Source: Acetobacter sp. CAG:977
GTDB taxonomy: Bacteria > Pseudomonadota > Alphaproteobacteria > CAAGCB01 > CAG-977
NCBI GenBank assembly: GCA_000434295.1
Contig: HF994913.1
Location: 8,416-31,280 of the forward strand
DNA length: 22,865 nucleotides
Direction of reading: 5' to 3'
The position numbers were made by a program, and so were the translations under genes. Numbering within the stretch: position 1 is the first letter of the stretch; each line of letters begins with the position of its first letter. A model generated the notes under the pieces. It was not told where the DNA came from. It ran no database searches and saw only the letters and a program-made list of their open reading frames with translations. Of the stretch, positions 15,003 through 22,865 are shown in pieces.

Positions 15003-16230
15003 ACAGCGGAGCATTTTCTTTTTTCAAGATTCTTTCCCAAATAAACTTTTTTAAAGATCTGCCGTATTTAAAGACAACTGCTCCCCACAACGCGGAAAGA
15101 ACGGAACCGCAAATAATGCCAAGACGGATTTCCTGTTGGTTTCCCTCTCCGGGCAAAGCCAGTTTTCCCACGAATAAAGCCATGGTAAAGCCGATACCCG
15201 CAACGACGGCGACTCCGTACAGATCCAGCATTGTAACCTGTTTCGGAAATGCGGCGATTTTCATTTTTATTAAAATCCATGTCGTTGTGAAAATGCCGAT
15301 TTGTTTTCCGAAAAACAGACCCAAAATAATGCCGATGGTCAGGGTGTGTTTAAAGGTTTCTGGCGTGACGCCTCCCAAATAAAGACCGGCGCTTGAAAAA
15401 GCAAAAATCGGCAAAATCGCAAAATCGACCCACGGTTTTAAAACATGCATTAAACGGTTTAAAGGAGAATCGCTCATTCCTTCGACATGCATGGGGTAGC
15501 ACATGGCGACGACAACGCCGGCGATCGTTGTGTGGATGCCGCCGTTTAAGAAGCACAGCCATAAAATAAAACCTAATATTAAATAAGGCAAAAAGTTTGA
15601 AATTTGCATCTTATTTAACAAATAAAGCCCGAACGTTGCGATACAGGCATATCCTAGCAGTGTTAAAGAAACACCCTGATTATAGAACAAAGCGATAATG
15701 ATGATGGCGCCCAAATCGTCAAAGATGGCAATAGCCAGCAGAAAAATTTTAGCGGCTTGCGGGACATGGCGTCCGACCAGCATTAGAACGCAGATGGCAA
15801 AAGCAATGTCCGTCGCTGTCGGAATAGCCCACCCGTGAATGTATTGGGGAGAGCTATGGTTAATCAGGGCATAAATGATAGCCGGGCAGCAAATTCCGCC
15901 CAATGCCGCAACGCAGGGAACCAAAACCTGACGAATGTCGGACAAAAATCCTTCTTTCATTTCGCGTTTTAATTCCAAGCCGACCTGCAGGAAAAAGAAT
16001 ACCATTAAAACGTCGTTAATCCACCATTCAATGGATTTGGTCAGCATCGTCTGTCCGATTCCTACCGTAATCGGTGTTCCCAGAAAATGATGTACGGGGT
16101 CACGGGCCGCCGTGTTTGCGCAAACGATGGCGGCAATCATGGCAAAAATCATGATTAATCCGCTGGTTGCTTCGTTATTGAGCAATCGGCTGAACCATTT
16201 TTTTGAAAAAATACGAATTTCTTCCGTCAT
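15001..16230 (-). CDS. nhaA: Na+/H+ antiporter NhaA
   Basis: This 409-aa inner-membrane protein exchanges internal sodium or lithium for external protons and helps control sodium level and internal pH. It is hydrophobic throughout, consistent with twelve helices. The transport-site aspartates are D141 in TATDIAFA, and D171 and D172 in AIFDDLGAI, matching D133, D163 and D164 of E. coli NhaA. The WINDVLMVFFFLQVGLELKRE segment after the first helices is another family hallmark. An AAGGTGAG ribosome-binding sequence precedes the ATG. It is a single-gene unit between its own promoter and the bidirectional terminator. No NhaR-type regulator is nearby. Confidence 0.97.
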   Translation of the reverse strand: MTEEIRIFSKKWFSRLLNNEATSGLIMIFAMIAAIVCANTAARDPVHHFLGTPITVGIGQTMLTKSIEWWINDVLMVFFFLQVGLELKREMKEGFLSDIRQVLVPCVAALGGICCPAIIYALINHSSPQYIHGWAIPTATDIAFAICVLMLVGRHVPQAAKIFLLAIAIFDDLGAIIIIALFYNQGVSLTLLGYACIATFGLYLLNKMQISNFLPYLILGFILWLCFLNGGIHTTIAGVVVAMCYPMHVEGMSDSPLNRLMHVLKPWVDFAILPIFAFSSAGLYLGGVTPETFKHTLTIGIILGLFFGKQIGIFTTTWILIKMKIAAFPKQVTMLDLYGVAVVAGIGFTMALFVGKLALPGEGNQQEIRLGIICGSVLSALWGAVVFKYGRSLKKFIWERILKKENAPL

Positions 16231-16268
16231 GTCGGCTCACCTTGTTTTTGAAATTATATACAACGGTA

Positions 16269-16298
16269 ACTATAAGTAATATTCTGATAAAATATCAA
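16269..16298 (-). promoter_or_regulatory. Probable nhaA promoter
   Basis: On the minus strand TTGATA (16298-16293, five of six) is followed after 18 bases by TATAGT (16274-16269, five of six), 38 bases upstream of the nhaA ATG. The AT-rich spacer contains a small inverted repeat (ATATT and AATAT) that may be chance. Confidence 0.6.
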
Positions 16299-16390
16299 TA
16301 TTTTAAACTGTTATTTTTATCAAGGACGCATTTTTAAAAACTTGTTTTTTCCCGTGTGCGGATATAAGAACTTTTAAAAAAGGAAATGCG

Positions 16391-18208
16391 ATGGATTTTG
16401 ATACGCCCGTCTACTCGATACAAAATGCTCGGCTTCAATTCGGAGAACGCCCGCTGTTCACGGGGTTGAACCTGTACGTGAAAAAAGGCGACAAAGCCTG
16501 TTTGGTCGGACGAAACGGATCGGGAAAAAGCACGCTTTTAAAAGTCATGGCGGGCTTGATTGAGCCAGATACCGCCGAAGTGTTTTTACAGCCGGGAACG
16601 TTGGTGTCGTATATGGCTCAGGACGACGCTTTGGACGAGTACGACACGTTGCGCGATGTCGTGTTGTCCGGACTTGGGGATCATCGTTTTGACGAAACGT
16701 ATAAGGCGGACGTTTTGATTTCCGATTTGAATATCAAAGGCGAACAAAAAACCAAAACGGCATCCGGCGGCGAACGCAAAAAAGCCGCTTTGGCAAAAGC
16801 GCTGGTCAGCGAACCCGATATTTTGCTGTTGGACGAACCGACAAACCACTTGGACATTTCAACGATTGAAAAGCTGGAAGACATCATCCGTAATTTTTCC
16901 GGAGCCGTTATCGTCGTCAGCCATGACAAAGCTTTTTTAAAGCGTGTCGGGACTTCAATGATTTGGCTTGACCGCGGCATTGCCAGAATGTCGGACAAGG
17001 GCTTTGAATATTTTGAAGACTGGCAAGACGCCGTATTTGAACAGGAAGAAGCCGAACAAAGACGTTTGGCAAAAAAAATCGAAGCGGAAACCGAATGGCT
17101 TCATAAAGGGGTTACCGCGCGCCGCAAAAGAAACCAAGGGCGGTTGCGCCGATTGTTTGATTTGCGAACGCAGCGTCGCGAACAGCTCAAGCAAACGGGG
17201 TCGGTCGATTTGAATATCGACGAAGGCGCGTTGCGTTCCAAACTGATTATCGAAGCCAAACACCTGAACAAATCTTTCGGAGAACGCACGATCGTCAAAG
17301 ATTTCTCCATCCGTATCATGCAGGGTAACAAAATCGGCATTGTCGGCGCGAACGGCGCGGGCAAAACCACGTTGCTGAAACTTTTAACACAGCGCTTGGA
17401 ACCTGATTCCGGCATGAGCAGACGCGCCCGAATGATAGAAGAAGTCTATTTTGACCAACACCGTGAATCACTGGATCCCGACGCGACGTTGAAAGAAACG
17501 CTGTGCCCCGACGGCGGAGACCATATTTTGGTTCAAAACGAATACAAACATGTCTATTCGTATTTGAAGGATTTTTTGTTTAAACCGTCCGAAGCCAATG
17601 CGCCCGTTTCTTCGTTGTCGGGGGGCGAAAAAAATAGGCTGCTGCTGGCAAAAGTTCTTGCAAAACCGTCGAACTTTCTGGTTTTGGACGAACCGACGAA
17701 CGATTTGGATACCGATACCCTTGATTTATTGCAGGAAGCTTTGGTGAATTACAAGGGTACGCTTTTGATCGTTTCGCACGACCGCGATTTTTTGGATAAC
17801 GTAGCGACATCATTGCTTTATATGGCAGGGGACGGCAGCGTTGTCGAATATGTGGACAGCTGTACGGACATGTTGGAAAAAATCCGTAAAAAAGAAGCGG
17901 AAGCTCTTAAGAAAAATGCCAAAACCGCCGTTACGGAAAAAAAAGAAACCGCCAAACCCAAAGCCCAGACACGGCGAATGTCTTATAAGGATAAACGCCT
18001 GCTTGAAACGTTGCCGCACGAGATTGAAGTTTTGGAAGCCGAAATCAAAATCGTTGAATCCAAGATGGAAGATCCCGAATTTTATGCGCGTTCTCCCGAC
18101 GAATTTCAACGCGAAGCCGAACGTTTAAGCACGCTTAAAGCCGATTTGGATGCCAAAGAAACGCAATGGCTGGAATTAAATATGCTGGCGGAAGAGCTTG
18201 GCGTTTAA
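16391..18208 (+). CDS. uup: ABC-F ATPase, Uup-like
   Basis: This 605-aa soluble protein has two ABC ATPase domains and no membrane part, which defines ABC-F translation factors that act on the ribosome. The first domain has Walker A GRNGSGKST (residues 40-48), signature ASGGERKK near 124 and Walker B LLLDEPTNHLD near 145. The second has Walker A GANGAGKTT (319-327), signature LSGGEKNR and Walker B LVLDEPTNDLD near 430. The linker between them is long, Arg/Lys-rich and helical (about 215-275). After residue 500 comes a Lys-rich stretch and then a coiled coil, ending in the EAERLSTLKADLDAKE region, as in Uup, which sets it apart from EttA. Uup has been linked to DNA-intermediate stability as well as ribosome function. 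No convincing terminator follows. Confidence 0.92.
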   Translation: MDFDTPVYSIQNARLQFGERPLFTGLNLYVKKGDKACLVGRNGSGKSTLLKVMAGLIEPDTAEVFLQPGTLVSYMAQDDALDEYDTLRDVVLSGLGDHRFDETYKADVLISDLNIKGEQKTKTASGGERKKAALAKALVSEPDILLLDEPTNHLDISTIEKLEDIIRNFSGAVIVVSHDKAFLKRVGTSMIWLDRGIARMSDKGFEYFEDWQDAVFEQEEAEQRRLAKKIEAETEWLHKGVTARRKRNQGRLRRLFDLRTQRREQLKQTGSVDLNIDEGALRSKLIIEAKHLNKSFGERTIVKDFSIRIMQGNKIGIVGANGAGKTTLLKLLTQRLEPDSGMSRRARMIEEVYFDQHRESLDPDATLKETLCPDGGDHILVQNEYKHVYSYLKDFLFKPSEANAPVSSLSGGEKNRLLLAKVLAKPSNFLVLDEPTNDLDTDTLDLLQEALVNYKGTLLIVSHDRDFLDNVATSLLYMAGDGSVVEYVDSCTDMLEKIRKKEAEALKKNAKTAVTEKKETAKPKAQTRRMSYKDKRLLETLPHEIEVLEAEIKIVESKMEDPEFYARSPDEFQREAERLSTLKADLDAKETQWLELNMLAEELGV

Positions 18209-18282
18209 CCGAAATGCCGGATAAAGTGCCAAAGAAAACAATCTGATTAAGGTCATTTCCGTTTTATGAACGGGGCTGCGGA

Positions 18283-19029
18283 TTAAAGAGAAGAGTCGTT
18301 ATCAACGCCGTTATTGTCGTCGCTTTCGTCTTCGCTGCCGTTCGGATCCGTATCAATGGCGTACCCCGCCGCACGGACGGTACGAATCAGGTCTTTTTCT
18401 CCGCCTTCGTTCATGGCTTTGCGCAGACGGCGGACATGGACGTCCACGGTTCTTAATTCGACGTGAATGTCGGCGCCCCAGACTTCTTTTAACAAAACTT
18501 CGCGCGGAAAGACGTGGCGCGGGCGTTCCATTAAATACTGCAACAGACGAAACTCCGTCGGACCTAAATGAATAAAGCGGTTGCCGCGGGTTACGCGCCT
18601 TGAATTCAAATCCATTTTAATGTCTTCGAAAACCAGCTCTCCTGATGTTTCCGTCGGACGTACGCGACGCAACAGAGCCTTAATTCTGGCAATCAGTTCG
18701 GGAACGGAAAACGGCTTTGTCATATAATCGTCGGCACCGACGCTTAATCCTTTGACTTTGTCGGCTTCTTCCCCGCGCGCCGTCAGCATGATGACGGGCA
18801 TGTTGCGCAAAGAATGGTCATAGCGAATTTGTTTGCATATATCCGTTCCGCTCATGCCGGGGAGCATCCAATCCAGCAAAACCAAAGCGGGAGCATTGAC
18901 TTTTATTTCTTTCAGGGCTTCGTTTCCGTCGGAACACGAGCAAACGTCAAAGCCTTCCTTTTCCAAATTGTATTTCAACATGGTAACGATGGCGTCTTCG
19001 TCTTCTACGATCATAATCAACGGATTCAT
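18283..19029 (-). CDS. phoB: PhoB-like OmpR-family response regulator
   Basis: This 248-aa protein is a two-component DNA-binding regulator. The receiver domain (1-120) has the acidic pair E9 and D10, phosphorylation site D53 in LVLLDWMLPG, T83 and K105. The C-terminal winged helix (about 130-227) includes the FIHLGPTEFRLLQYLM, ELRTVDVHVRRLRKA and RTVRAAGYAID segments. The wording closely follows PhoB, the phosphate-starvation regulator, though OmpR-family assignments by eye can err. After the domain ends there is a 20-residue acidic, low-complexity tail (from DPNGSEDESDDNN on), longer than in typical PhoB. No phoR, phoU or pst gene is in the window and no pho box is visible upstream. It lies 91 nt downstream of rpe in the same direction. 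Confidence 0.85.
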   Translation of the reverse strand: MNPLIMIVEDEDAIVTMLKYNLEKEGFDVCSCSDGNEALKEIKVNAPALVLLDWMLPGMSGTDICKQIRYDHSLRNMPVIMLTARGEEADKVKGLSVGADDYMTKPFSVPELIARIKALLRRVRPTETSGELVFEDIKMDLNSRRVTRGNRFIHLGPTEFRLLQYLMERPRHVFPREVLLKEVWGADIHVELRTVDVHVRRLRKAMNEGGEKDLIRTVRAAGYAIDTDPNGSEDESDDNNGVDNDSSL

Positions 19030-19120
19030 GAATTTTCCCTGTGTTTCTACGGTATCGAAGATTTCTTTTCTAAAGCAATTATGCGTTACAATCGTTAATT
19101 TTTTACTTCCGTTGTTTTGC

Positions 19121-19759
19121 TTATCCTTGCTTTAAAGCGTTGATGTTGTCGGCATAATTTTTATTTGAAAAAACGGCGCTTCCCGCGACAAGAACGTCGG
19201 CTCCCGCTTCTTTGCACAATTTCGCGGTTTCGGGATTGATGCCGCCGTCGACTTCCAGCTCAACGGGGCGACCTTGTATCATTTTTTTGATTTTTCTGAT
19301 CTTTTCAAGCTGGGAAGGGATAAAGCTTTGACCGCCAAAGCCCGGATTGACCGTCATTACCAAAATCAAATCGACCTTGTCCAAAATATATTCCAAAACA
19401 CTTTCAGAAGTGGCGGGATTTAAAGAAACGCCCGCTTTGATGCCGAAAGACTTGATTTGTTGCAACAGCCTGTCCAGATGTTTGTCGGCTTCGGCATGGA
19501 CGGTAATGATGTCGGCGCCGGCCTTGACGAACGGTTCGATATACAAAGAAACGGGCTCGATCATTAAATGGACGTCAAAGATTTTATCCGTATAAGGGCG
19601 GACGGCTTTAACGACGGCGGGACCGAAAGTAATGTTCGGAACGAAATGACCGTCCATGACGTCGATATGGATGTAATCGGCGCCGGCGTCGGCGACGGCT
19701 TTGACTTCGCGTCCTAAATCGGCGAAATCGGCGGATAAAATGCTTGGAGCGATTTTCAT
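19121..19759 (-). CDS. rpe: Ribulose-phosphate 3-epimerase
   Basis: This 212-aa TIM-barrel enzyme interconverts ribulose-5-phosphate and xylulose-5-phosphate in the pentose phosphate pathway. The sequence begins MKIAPSILSADFADLG, the usual family start. Metal and catalytic residues are visible in HIDVMDGHFVPNITFGP, in DVHLMIE, in the MTVNPGFGGQ motif and in the VDGGIN motif with its catalytic Asp. The reading frame is open for 23 further codons, but the ATG at 19759 is preceded by a strong GGAGG site about eight bases away and gives the normal length, so I reject the longer form. Confidence 0.96.
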   Translation of the reverse strand: MKIAPSILSADFADLGREVKAVADAGADYIHIDVMDGHFVPNITFGPAVVKAVRPYTDKIFDVHLMIEPVSLYIEPFVKAGADIITVHAEADKHLDRLLQQIKSFGIKAGVSLNPATSESVLEYILDKVDLILVMTVNPGFGGQSFIPSQLEKIRKIKKMIQGRPVELEVDGGINPETAKLCKEAGADVLVAGSAVFSNKNYADNINALKQG

Positions 19760-19789
19760 GAAGAACCTCCGTAAAAAAACGTTTTTAAT

Positions 19790-19818
19790 ACTATGTACTT
19801 TCGGCGAGCCGCTTTCAA
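19790..19818 (-). promoter_or_regulatory. Probable rpe promoter
   Basis: On the minus strand TTGAAA (19818-19813, five of six) is followed after 17 bases by CATAGT (19795-19790, four of six), 30 bases upstream of the rpe ATG. A position this close to the start also argues against the longer reading frame that would begin at 19828. Confidence 0.5.
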
Positions 19819-19917
19819 CGAAAAACAAAAAGCGAGGCTTTTAAAATGATTTACAATTTCGTTGTTTCATTATAGGAATTTATCAAAGAAACGCATTTAC
19901 TTGGAGAGCTTTAAGGT

Positions 19918-21504
19918 ATGACGGAAATAAAAGACATCGCGTTGACGGCAGAAGCGTGGCCGTTTCAGGAAGCCCGCGCTTTGTATAACGAAAAGCTGGG
20001 CGGCAAAGTCCCCGAGAAAGGATACGTTTTATTCGAAACGGGCTACGGTCCTTCGGGATTGCCTCATATCGGCACGTTTGGCGAAGTCGTGCGCACGACG
20101 ATGGTTATGAATGCGTTTAAAACTCTGTATCCCGATATTCCGACAAAACTGTTTTGCGTTTCCGACGATATGGACGGCTTGCGCAAAGTTCCGGATAACA
20201 TTCCGAACAAAGACATGGTTGCGCAATACTTGGGGAAACCTTTGACGAAAATACCCGATCCGTTCGGTTGCCATGACAGTTTCGGTGCGCACAATAACAA
20301 CCAGCTGAAGCTGTTTTTGGATTCTTTCGGTTTTGAATACGAATTTAAAAGCGCGACCGAATGTTATACGTCGGGTTTGTACGACAAAGCCTTGCTGGCC
20401 GTTTTGCAGAATTACGAAAAAGTAATCAACGTCATTTTGCCGACGTTGGGCGAGGAGCGCCGTGCGACATACAGTCCGTTTTTGCCGATCAGCCCGAAAA
20501 CGGGTAATGTCTTGCAAGTTCCCGTCTTGGAAATCAATAAAGAAAAGGGGACGATCGTTTTTGAAGACGAAGACGGCACACGTACCGAAGTCCCCGTCAC
20601 GGGCGGACATTGCAAACTTCAATGGAAAGCGGACTGGGCGATGCGTTGGTACGCTTTGGGCGTTGATTACGAGATGTCGGGCAAGGATCTGACCGATTCC
20701 GTAAAGTTGTCGGGCAAGATCTGCCGTATTTTGGGCGGTGTGCCGCCTCAAAATCTGACGTATGAGCTGTTTTTGGACGAGAAGGGCGAAAAGATTTCAA
20801 AATCCAAAGGCAACGGGCTTGCGGTAGAAGACTGGCTGAAATATGCGCCGCAGGAATCTTTGTCTTTGTTTATGTTCCAAAAGCCCAAGACGGCGAAGCG
20901 TCTGCATTTTGACGTTATTCCCCGTGCCGTGGACGAATATTTGAATTTTGTTTCCGCTTACGGCAGGCAGGAAGGCAAGGATAAGCTGAATAACCCCGCC
21001 TGGCACATTCATTCGGGCAATCCTCCGAAACCAGAAACGGGTCTGTCTTACGGTATATTGTTGAATTTGGTCAGTGTTTGCCATTCGGACGATCCGTCGG
21101 TGTTGTGGCATTATATTTCGGCGTATGCGCCCGAAGCGACGCCCGAAACGTGCCCGTATCTGGCAAAGCTGGTTCCTTATGCGATAGCGTATTACAAGGA
21201 TTTTGTCCTGCCGCAACAGAAGTACCGCAAACCTGACGAAGCCGAAACGGCAGCGTTGAATGATTTAAAAGAAACGTTACGGTCATTGCCGGCGACTTCG
21301 ACGGCGGAAGAAATACAAACGGCGGTTTATGAAGTCGGGAAACGTCATGATTATGCGGATTTAAAGCTTTGGTTCAAGACGATGTACGAAACTCTTTTGG
21401 GGCAAAGCACGGGACCGCGTATGGGGTCGTTTATTGCGTTGTATGGCAAAGACGAGACCGTTTCTTTGATAGACAAAGCCGTTAGCGGTGAATTGGCCGG
21501 ATAA
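19918..21504 (+). CDS. lysS: Lysyl-tRNA synthetase, class I
   Basis: This 528-aa enzyme attaches lysine to tRNA-Lys. It is the class I form with a Rossmann-type catalytic domain, unrelated to the common bacterial class II enzyme. The HIGH motif is HIGT at residues 50-53 in GPSGLPHIGTFGEV, and the KMSKS motif is KISKSK at 292-297. The C-terminal part is helical and matches the family in length. In bacteria the class I form is restricted mainly to alphaproteobacteria and spirochaetes, which makes this gene a useful lineage marker. It is divergent from rpe, with 158 bases between the two starts, and has its own terminator. No T-box or other leader structure is apparent. Confidence 0.95.
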   Translation: MTEIKDIALTAEAWPFQEARALYNEKLGGKVPEKGYVLFETGYGPSGLPHIGTFGEVVRTTMVMNAFKTLYPDIPTKLFCVSDDMDGLRKVPDNIPNKDMVAQYLGKPLTKIPDPFGCHDSFGAHNNNQLKLFLDSFGFEYEFKSATECYTSGLYDKALLAVLQNYEKVINVILPTLGEERRATYSPFLPISPKTGNVLQVPVLEINKEKGTIVFEDEDGTRTEVPVTGGHCKLQWKADWAMRWYALGVDYEMSGKDLTDSVKLSGKICRILGGVPPQNLTYELFLDEKGEKISKSKGNGLAVEDWLKYAPQESLSLFMFQKPKTAKRLHFDVIPRAVDEYLNFVSAYGRQEGKDKLNNPAWHIHSGNPPKPETGLSYGILLNLVSVCHSDDPSVLWHYISAYAPEATPETCPYLAKLVPYAIAYYKDFVLPQQKYRKPDEAETAALNDLKETLRSLPATSTAEEIQTAVYEVGKRHDYADLKLWFKTMYETLLGQSTGPRMGSFIALYGKDETVSLIDKAVSGELAG

Positions 21505-21519
21505 TAAAATAATAAAAAG

Positions 21520-21548
21520 AAGAGCCTCGAAAGAGGCTCTTTGTTTTT
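21520..21548 (+). terminator. Rho-independent terminator after lysS
   Basis: A perfect nine-pair stem (21520-21528 with 21533-21541) with a GAAA tetraloop is followed by T, G and five T residues. The A-rich left side could let it work for the minus-strand M14 peptidase gene as well, which ends at 21564. Confidence 0.9.
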
Positions 21549-21563
21549 ATATGGGAAAGCTCT

Positions 21564-22247
21564 TCAAAAGTCTTGTGAAACGCCGATAAAATTAAACAGA
21601 GCGGGGCGTATTTCCGCGTATATCCTTTTAAAATCTTCTTCCGTCAGGGCTTTGGGCGTTTCCAATGTGATTAAAGGGATTTGCCTTTCCTGTCCCGCCC
21701 ACGTTCCGAAAGACCCCGTCGTCGGGTACCCCACGTTTTCAACGAATCTGTATCCCGTGATTTCGGCCGTTTTTAATGCCAGTTCGCGGGCAGGGCCGTC
21801 GTAATCCGTTAAATGAAGGTCGGAATGAATTGAAATAATGCGGGCAGGCGAATATTTTTCGACCAGTCCCATCATAAAACGCGTTTCCGTTTCCGAAGCA
21901 GGAGTGCCCGCCGATATGCTTGAACATCCGGGGGCCTGAGCCGTCTTTTCAAAATTTTTCGTCGGATAGTTTCTGTTTAAATCGACTTTATTTGCGTTGA
22001 CGCGCGTTTTTGCCGCCTTGCCGTCCGGGTTCAGACACGGCAGGAAATATACGTTAAAATCCGCCGCGCAAGATGTTTTAAAAAAAGATTCTTGCATAAA
22101 ATGTTCGACGGCATAGACGCCTTCGGGTTCGTCGCCGTGGAAACCGCCCAAAATAAAAGCGTTCGGCAGACTGTCGTTGATTTTCCATCTGTAAAAAGAG
22201 ATTTCACGACCTTGCGGGCTTTCGGTCGAAGCAATTTTTTCGATCAT
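21564..22247 (-). CDS. M14 family zinc peptidase, MpaA-like (murein peptide amidase)
   Basis: This 227-aa protein resembles MpaA, which splits the bond between gamma-D-glutamate and meso-diaminopimelate in recycled cell-wall peptides. Zinc ligands are H37 and E40 in GGFHGDEPEG and H141 in SIHSDLHL; the catalytic Glu is E196 in ITLETP. The NPDG, VDLNRNYPT, PASETETR and DYDGP motifs are those of MpaA. There is no signal peptide, consistent with a cytoplasmic recycling enzyme. Length is close to E. coli MpaA (about 240 aa). A GGGGG ribosome-binding stretch precedes the ATG. It lies 16 nt after the YdcH-like gene and probably shares its transcript. An activity on other acylated amino acids (succinylglutamate desuccinylase relatives) is the main alternative. 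Confidence 0.88.
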   Translation of the reverse strand: MIEKIASTESPQGREISFYRWKINDSLPNAFILGGFHGDEPEGVYAVEHFMQESFFKTSCAADFNVYFLPCLNPDGKAAKTRVNANKVDLNRNYPTKNFEKTAQAPGCSSISAGTPASETETRFMMGLVEKYSPARIISIHSDLHLTDYDGPARELALKTAEITGYRFVENVGYPTTGSFGTWAGQERQIPLITLETPKALTEEDFKRIYAEIRPALFNFIGVSQDF

Positions 22248-22263
22248 GTTTTGCCCCCTTTGT

Positions 22264-22470
22264 TCAAGCGATGATATCGGGAAGCAAACTGTTTTCCAAG
22301 GCAGAGATTTCGTCTTTGATGGCGAGCTTTCGTTTTTTTAAGCGTTGAACGCGAATCTGATCGAATCCCGCCTGAGCCGTCAAAGCCTCGATTTGCGAAT
22401 CCAAGTCGCGGTGTTCTTGTTTTAGTGATTTCAGTCGTGCTTCCAGCTTATGTCGATTTGCAGATTCCAT
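22264..22470 (-). CDS. YdcH family (DUF465) small protein
   Basis: This 68-aa protein is almost wholly helical and charged, with the pattern of DUF465/YdcH: HKLEARLKSLKQEHRDLDSQI, a turn around AQAGFD, then IRVQRLKKRKLAIKDEI. Such proteins are common in proteobacteria, form short coiled coils and have no settled function. An in-frame ATG at 22512 would add 14 unrelated residues; the ATG at 22470 fits the family start and has a GGAAA sequence before it. It is the first gene of a two-gene unit with the MpaA-like peptidase and is divergent from the phosphofructokinase gene. Confidence 0.88.
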   Translation of the reverse strand: MESANRHKLEARLKSLKQEHRDLDSQIEALTAQAGFDQIRVQRLKKRKLAIKDEISALENSLLPDIIA

Positions 22471-22582
22471 AGTATTTCCGCGATTTTGAAAAAAAAATGT
22501 TTCAAATGTCATTTTAGACTAGCAGAAACCGATTAAAAAATGTATGGATTTCAGTGAAAAAAATTCATAAGGAGTTTCGACA

Positions 22583-22865
22583 ATGGCGCAAATCAAGCGT
22601 ATTGGTGTTTTAACAAGCGGCGGCGACTGCGCGGGCTTAAATGCCGTTATTCGTGCTGTCGTTCATCGCGCGATTTGGACGTATGGATGGGAAGTGTACG
22701 GCATCTTGGACGGAACCGACGGTTTGACGTTCCGCCCGTTGCGTTATCGCAAAATGTCGATTTCCGATTTTTATACGCCGTATGCCCGTTTGGGCGGGAC
22801 GATGCTCGGCACGATTAATAAAGGCAGCCCCTTTGCCTATCCGATGCCGGACGGAACGACGAAAG
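22583..22865 (+). CDS. 6-phosphofructokinase, 5' part only
   Basis: Ninety-four codons are present before the window ends, starting MAQIKRIGVLTSGGDCAG and continuing LNAVIRAVVHRA. The GGDCAGLNAVIR block is the phosphate-donor site of the PfkA family, and GTMLGTINKGSPF matches the next family block (usually GGTxLGTSR or close). The enzyme phosphorylates fructose-6-phosphate in glycolysis. The Cys and Leu in this block are common in the group that includes pyrophosphate-dependent and actinobacterial-type enzymes, so the donor (ATP or PPi) is open; the deciding GGDGT or GGDDT motif lies beyond the window. An AAGGAG ribosome-binding site sits eight bases before the ATG. Confidence 0.92.
   Translation, partial: MAQIKRIGVLTSGGDCAGLNAVIRAVVHRAIWTYGWEVYGILDGTDGLTFRPLRYRKMSISDFYTPYARLGGTMLGTINKGSPFAYPMPDGTTK

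Noticed and set aside
18209..18282. Terminator between the convergent uup and phoB-like genes
   Set aside because: The only stem is five pairs (CCGTT/AACGG) without a T-run on either strand. Nothing else is visible in this gap.
19030..19120. Pho box or promoter upstream of the PhoB-like gene
   Set aside because: No CTGTCAT-type direct repeat is present, and the -10/-35 candidates are too weak to list. The gene may be read from the rpe transcript.
19760..19917. Leader RNA or T-box in front of lysS
   Set aside because: There is no room for, or trace of, a specifier stem, antiterminator or terminator. A plus-strand promoter of the type TTTACA-N15-TATAGG (19850-19876) has a poor spacer, so I did not list it.
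20029..20751. A 240-codon open frame on the minus strand opposite lysS
   Set aside because: It lies wholly inside the well-supported class I LysRS gene, has no recognisable motif or ribosome-binding site, and its Arg/Gln/Val-rich composition is typical of the reverse frame of this genome's codons.

Overview
The window looks like chromosome from an alphaproteobacterium of moderate GC content. The main evidence is a class I (archaeal-type) lysyl-tRNA synthetase, which among bacteria is found mostly in alphaproteobacteria and spirochaetes, together with the gene order plsY-dprA-topA-rnr leading to what appears to be rpmG, an arrangement I recall from alphaproteobacterial genomes. A gut-associated, Rhodospirillales-like lineage would fit, partly because the metal-efflux cassette resembles those of gut Firmicutes. 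That placement is inference.

Region 1 (1 to about 10.3 kb, all minus strand) is one long, tightly packed transcription unit: nucleoside hydrolase, dusA, plsY, dprA, topA, rnr, an exported S41 protease and the first codons of a probable rpmG at the window edge. Several junctions overlap by 1 or 4 bases (ATGA or TAATG), which implies translational coupling. The unit mixes tRNA modification, phospholipid synthesis, DNA uptake and recombination, supercoiling, RNA decay, periplasmic proteolysis and ribosome parts: a housekeeping operon rather than a pathway.

Region 2 (10.4 to 15.0 kb, mostly plus strand) is accessory in character. It holds an unrecognised 128-aa Ser/Pro/Glu-rich protein with a near-consensus promoter and its own terminator; a heavy-metal efflux cassette made of a free-standing metal-binding HMA protein, a P1B-type ATPase lacking that domain, and a convergent ArsR-family repressor, with a long palindromic operator in front; a 327-aa protein with a HExxH zinc-protease motif; and a 113-aa protein whose two ends resemble the N- and C-terminal helices of flagellar rod and hook proteins but with almost no middle. 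A strong bidirectional terminator closes the region.

Region 3 (15.0 to 22.9 kb) returns to housekeeping genes in mixed orientation: nhaA (minus), an Uup-like ABC-F ATPase (plus), a PhoB-like response regulator without its kinase (minus), rpe (minus), class I lysS (plus, with terminator), a small operon of a YdcH/DUF465 protein and an MpaA-like M14 peptidase (minus), and the start of a 6-phosphofructokinase gene cut off by the window end (plus). I see no tRNA, rRNA, CRISPR array, insertion sequence or prophage gene, and no gene-free stretch longer than about 230 bases.
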